NCBI GenBank assembly: GCA_002315195.1
Contig: DCGD01000113.1
Location: forward strand, 1-8,690
Length of the DNA stretch: 8,690 bases
DNA from: Prevotellaceae bacterium UBA1787
GTDB taxonomy: Bacteria; Bacteroidota; Bacteroidia; Bacteroidales; Bacteroidaceae
Reading direction: 5' to 3'
The notes under the pieces are model-generated. The model worked only from the letters and a program-made list of their open reading frames with translations, ran no database searches and was not told the origin of the DNA. Both the position numbers and the translations under genes were made by a program. Position 1 is the first letter of the stretch; each line of letters starts with the position of its first letter. Shown here piece after piece: positions 6,812-8,690 of this stretch.

Positions 6812-6868
6812 TCATGCAAGCAATTCATAATTATAAGTAACTTCGCCACAAAATATAGATTAAAAGGA

Positions 6869-7534
6869 ATGTTCATCCGTTCAAAAGAAAGAATACCCGT
6901 TTCCATCCGCTGTGAAACCTTCATCATGGTCTGCTTGATTGCCGCCTGCCTGCCTTGTCAAGTCACCGCCGCTTGCTTGTCGGGACTAGGCTTGCAGGAA
7001 GATTCGTTGCAAGTCGACCTCTATGTAAAACTCTCGCGCGTGGAATACAAGGGAGACAGCATTCCTAACGTAACACTGCATGAATTTTACCGCTTCAGTC
7101 CCAAGGTGTTCAAAAGCGAACGCGAACGCGAACGCTACAACCGCATGGTGAACAACATCAAGAAAGTCTATCCACTTGCAAGACTGGCGCGCGAAACGCT
7201 CATTGAAACGCACGACATCCTGGAAATGCTCCCCACGAAAAAAGAAAAGCAGGAACACATCGACAGGGTGGAAAAATGTATGAAAGAACAATACACCCCC
7301 ATTGTTCGCAAACTCTCGCGCTCACAGGGAAAACTGCTCGTCAAACTCATTGACCGCGAATGTGGACAGACATCCTACGAAATGGTGCAGGCTTTCCTGG
7401 GATCTTTGCGCGCCGGCGTTTACCAAGTCATCGCTGGCTTGTTCGGAAACAGCCTTATGCGCCACTACGACCCCGAAGGTGACGACCGACACACCGAGCG
7501 CATCGTGAAAATGATTGAAAGCGGACAATTATAA
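6869..7534 (+). CDS. DUF4294 family exported protein
   Basis: This 221-residue protein matches the Bacteroidota-specific DUF4294 family: FYRFSPKVFKSERE, then YNRMVNNIKKVYPLARLA (about residues 90-107), then LSRSQGKLLVKLIDRECGQT (about 148-167), a short segment with FGNSLMRHYDPEGDDRHTE, and a final helix ending ESGQL. The function is not established. The N-terminus is basic (MFIRSKERI), then MVCLIAACLPCQVTA, a signal-peptide-like core, so the protein is probably periplasmic. I keep the ATG at 6869 because it includes the basic region; Met20 (6926) is possible but lacks positive charge. AAAAGGA ends only one base before the ATG, too close for a good Shine-Dalgarno site, which is common in this phylum. 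Three GAACGC copies encode ERERER. The sulfatase gene starts 16 bases downstream, implying one transcript. Confidence 0.85.
   Translation: MFIRSKERIPVSIRCETFIMVCLIAACLPCQVTAACLSGLGLQEDSLQVDLYVKLSRVEYKGDSIPNVTLHEFYRFSPKVFKSERERERYNRMVNNIKKVYPLARLARETLIETHDILEMLPTKKEKQEHIDRVEKCMKEQYTPIVRKLSRSQGKLLVKLIDRECGQTSYEMVQAFLGSLRAGVYQVIAGLFGNSLMRHYDPEGDDRHTERIVKMIESGQL
7118..7135 (+). repeat. Three tandem GAACGC hexamers inside the DUF4294 gene
   Basis: GAACGC occurs three times in a row, encoding Glu-Arg three times just before the conserved YNRMV helix. Gain or loss of a unit would keep the frame, so it could vary in length between strains without destroying the gene. Confidence 0.7.
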
Positions 7535-7550
7535 ACACCTAATTTTCCCC

Positions 7551-8690
7551 ATGGATTCAAAATCTATCATTACCTTCCTGCCTCTGGCCGCCCTGGCCAC
7601 CGGATGCACACAAAACAGGAAAGCCGACAACACCGACACCTCTCGCCCCAACATCGTCTATATCATGACCGATGACCATACGGCACAGATGCTTTCCGCC
7701 TACGACACTCGCTATGTGTCAACCCCCAACCTTGACCGCATCGCCCGCGACGGCATAAAGTTCACGCAAAGTTACGTGGCCAATTCCCTCTCAGGACCTT
7801 CCAGGGCTTGCATGGTGACCGGCAAACACTCCCATAACAATGGCTTCACCAACAATGAACACGGAATCTTCGACGGGACGCAGCAAACCATGCCCAAATT
7901 GTTGCAAAAGGCCGGCTACGAAACCGCCTTGATCGGAAAATGGCATCTCATCACCCTGCCTACCGGGTTCAACCACTGGGAAATCGTGACGGGACAGGGG
8001 GATTACTACAATCCCGACTTCATCACCAAAAAGGAGGGAACGGAACCAAGGGGCGTTCCCGGTGAACCCTACGACACGCACCGTGAAAAGGGCTACCTCA
8101 CCGACATCATCACAGACAAGGCCCTCGACTGGGTGGAAAACCAACATGACAAGAGCAAGCCTTTCGCCCTCTTCATCCACCACAAGGCCTGCCACCGGTG
8201 CTGGCTGCCACCAATGAAATACCTCAACGAATATGAGGACAAGACCTTCCCCATACCCGACACATTCTATGACGATTATAATGGACGCAAGGCTGCCGGA
8301 GAAGCGGAGATGAACATCGACAAGCACATGACGCTCGATTACGACTGCAAAATTCTGCTGCCTGAAACCACAAGTTCTCTCCGCGAAAACTATTTGGACA
8401 TGATAAACCGCCTTGACAGCGCCGACCGCGTGGAATACATGCAAGCCTACGAACCTATCATCAACGACTTCAAGAAAAAGAAATTGTCGGGACGCGCACT
8501 CGCGGAATACAAGTTCCAACGCTACATGCGCGACTATGCCAAGGTTCTCAAGAGCCTCGATGACAACGTGGGACGCGTACTCGACTATCTCCAGGAAAAA
8601 GGGCTTTTGGACAACACACTCGTCGTATATACCTCGGACCAGGGCTTCTACATGGGTGAACATGGATGGTTCGACAAGCGTTTCATGTAC
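7551..8690 (+). CDS. Lipoprotein Ser-type sulfatase, N-acetylglucosamine-6-sulfatase-like (partial)
   Basis: The frame is open for 380 codons from ATG 7551 to the window end; typical members have about 500 residues. The N-terminus is a lipoprotein signal with lipobox LATGC (Cys19). Type I sulfatase marks are RPNIVYIMTDDH with metal ligands Asp41/Asp42; SGPSRACMVTG (81-91), whose Ser81 is the residue converted to formylglycine; GKWHL with Lys130 and His132; the HHKACHRCW region (210-218); TSDQG with Asp363/Gln364; and DKR with Lys376. The SxPSR form requires the radical-SAM maturase (anSME), not present here. The overall pattern (GFNHW, GDYYNPDF, DDYNGR, GEHGWFDKRFMY) resembles the S1_11 branch of N-acetylglucosamine-6-sulfatases acting on heparan or mucin-type glycans; that subfamily call is from memory and less certain. 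Residues 214 and 217 are cysteines where relatives usually have Pro and Asn. It follows the DUF4294 gene by 16 bases. Confidence 0.88.
   Translation, partial: MDSKSIITFLPLAALATGCTQNRKADNTDTSRPNIVYIMTDDHTAQMLSAYDTRYVSTPNLDRIARDGIKFTQSYVANSLSGPSRACMVTGKHSHNNGFTNNEHGIFDGTQQTMPKLLQKAGYETALIGKWHLITLPTGFNHWEIVTGQGDYYNPDFITKKEGTEPRGVPGEPYDTHREKGYLTDIITDKALDWVENQHDKSKPFALFIHHKACHRCWLPPMKYLNEYEDKTFPIPDTFYDDYNGRKAAGEAEMNIDKHMTLDYDCKILLPETTSSLRENYLDMINRLDSADRVEYMQAYEPIINDFKKKKLSGRALAEYKFQRYMRDYAKVLKSLDDNVGRVLDYLQEKGLLDNTLVVYTSDQGFYMGEHGWFDKRFMY

Noticed and set aside
7791..8663. 290-residue minus-strand open frame
   Set aside because: It lies entirely opposite the sulfatase, which carries all catalytic motifs; it is a shadow of codon bias, with no family likeness.
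1..8690. CRISPR array, tRNA, rRNA, transposase or integrase
   Set aside because: No spaced direct repeats, cloverleaf-like or conserved rRNA sequence, and no transposase motif seen on either strand.

Overview
The window looks like chromosomal DNA from a gut-type Bacteroidales bacterium, probably Prevotella-like. The evidence is several lipoproteins with Bacteroidota-style signals, a twin-arginine Gfo/Idh/MocA oxidoreductase paired with a xylose-isomerase-like TIM barrel, a DUF4294 protein (a Bacteroidota family), and a serine-type sulfatase of the kind found in glycan-degrading Bacteroidales. Genus assignment is an inference; there is no rRNA or other marker gene here.

Left part (1 to about 4240). 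After a possible 3' end of a plus-strand gene (2-109) and an AT-rich gap, everything points left on the minus strand. In order of transcription: a small lipoprotein (3845-3396), a membrane acyltransferase (3326-2316), a broken gene tail (2315-2127), a small one-helix membrane protein with its own promoter-like sequence (2002-1787), a GC-rich hairpin/G-quadruplex repeat (1748-1721), the 3' tail of a yifB/comM-type gene (1718-1476), and a lipoprotein gene split by a one-base frameshift (1435-372) that ends in a clear intrinsic terminator. Three broken genes within 2 kb mark this as decaying or rearranged accessory DNA.

Middle (4242-6675). A two-gene minus-strand operon with a 6-base gap encodes a Tat-exported NAD-type sugar oxidoreductase followed by a lipoprotein TIM-barrel sugar isomerase/epimerase, and is closed by an intrinsic terminator. 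The pair fits periplasmic oxidation and rearrangement or cleavage of a sugar or glycoside.

Right part (6869-8690). Divergent from that operon, across a 193-base AT-rich promoter region, are a DUF4294 protein and, 16 bases later, a lipoprotein Ser-type sulfatase that runs off the window. It resembles the N-acetylglucosamine-6-sulfatase branch (S1_11-like). The divergent layout suggests, but does not prove, that sulfate removal and the oxidoreductase/isomerase pair act on related host or dietary glycans.

I see no CRISPR array, tRNA, rRNA, transposase or recognisable defence system. The most interesting items are the frameshifted lipoprotein, the gene remnants around the G-rich repeat, the oxidoreductase/isomerase/sulfatase neighbourhood, and an unusual Cys-His-Arg-Cys in the sulfatase.
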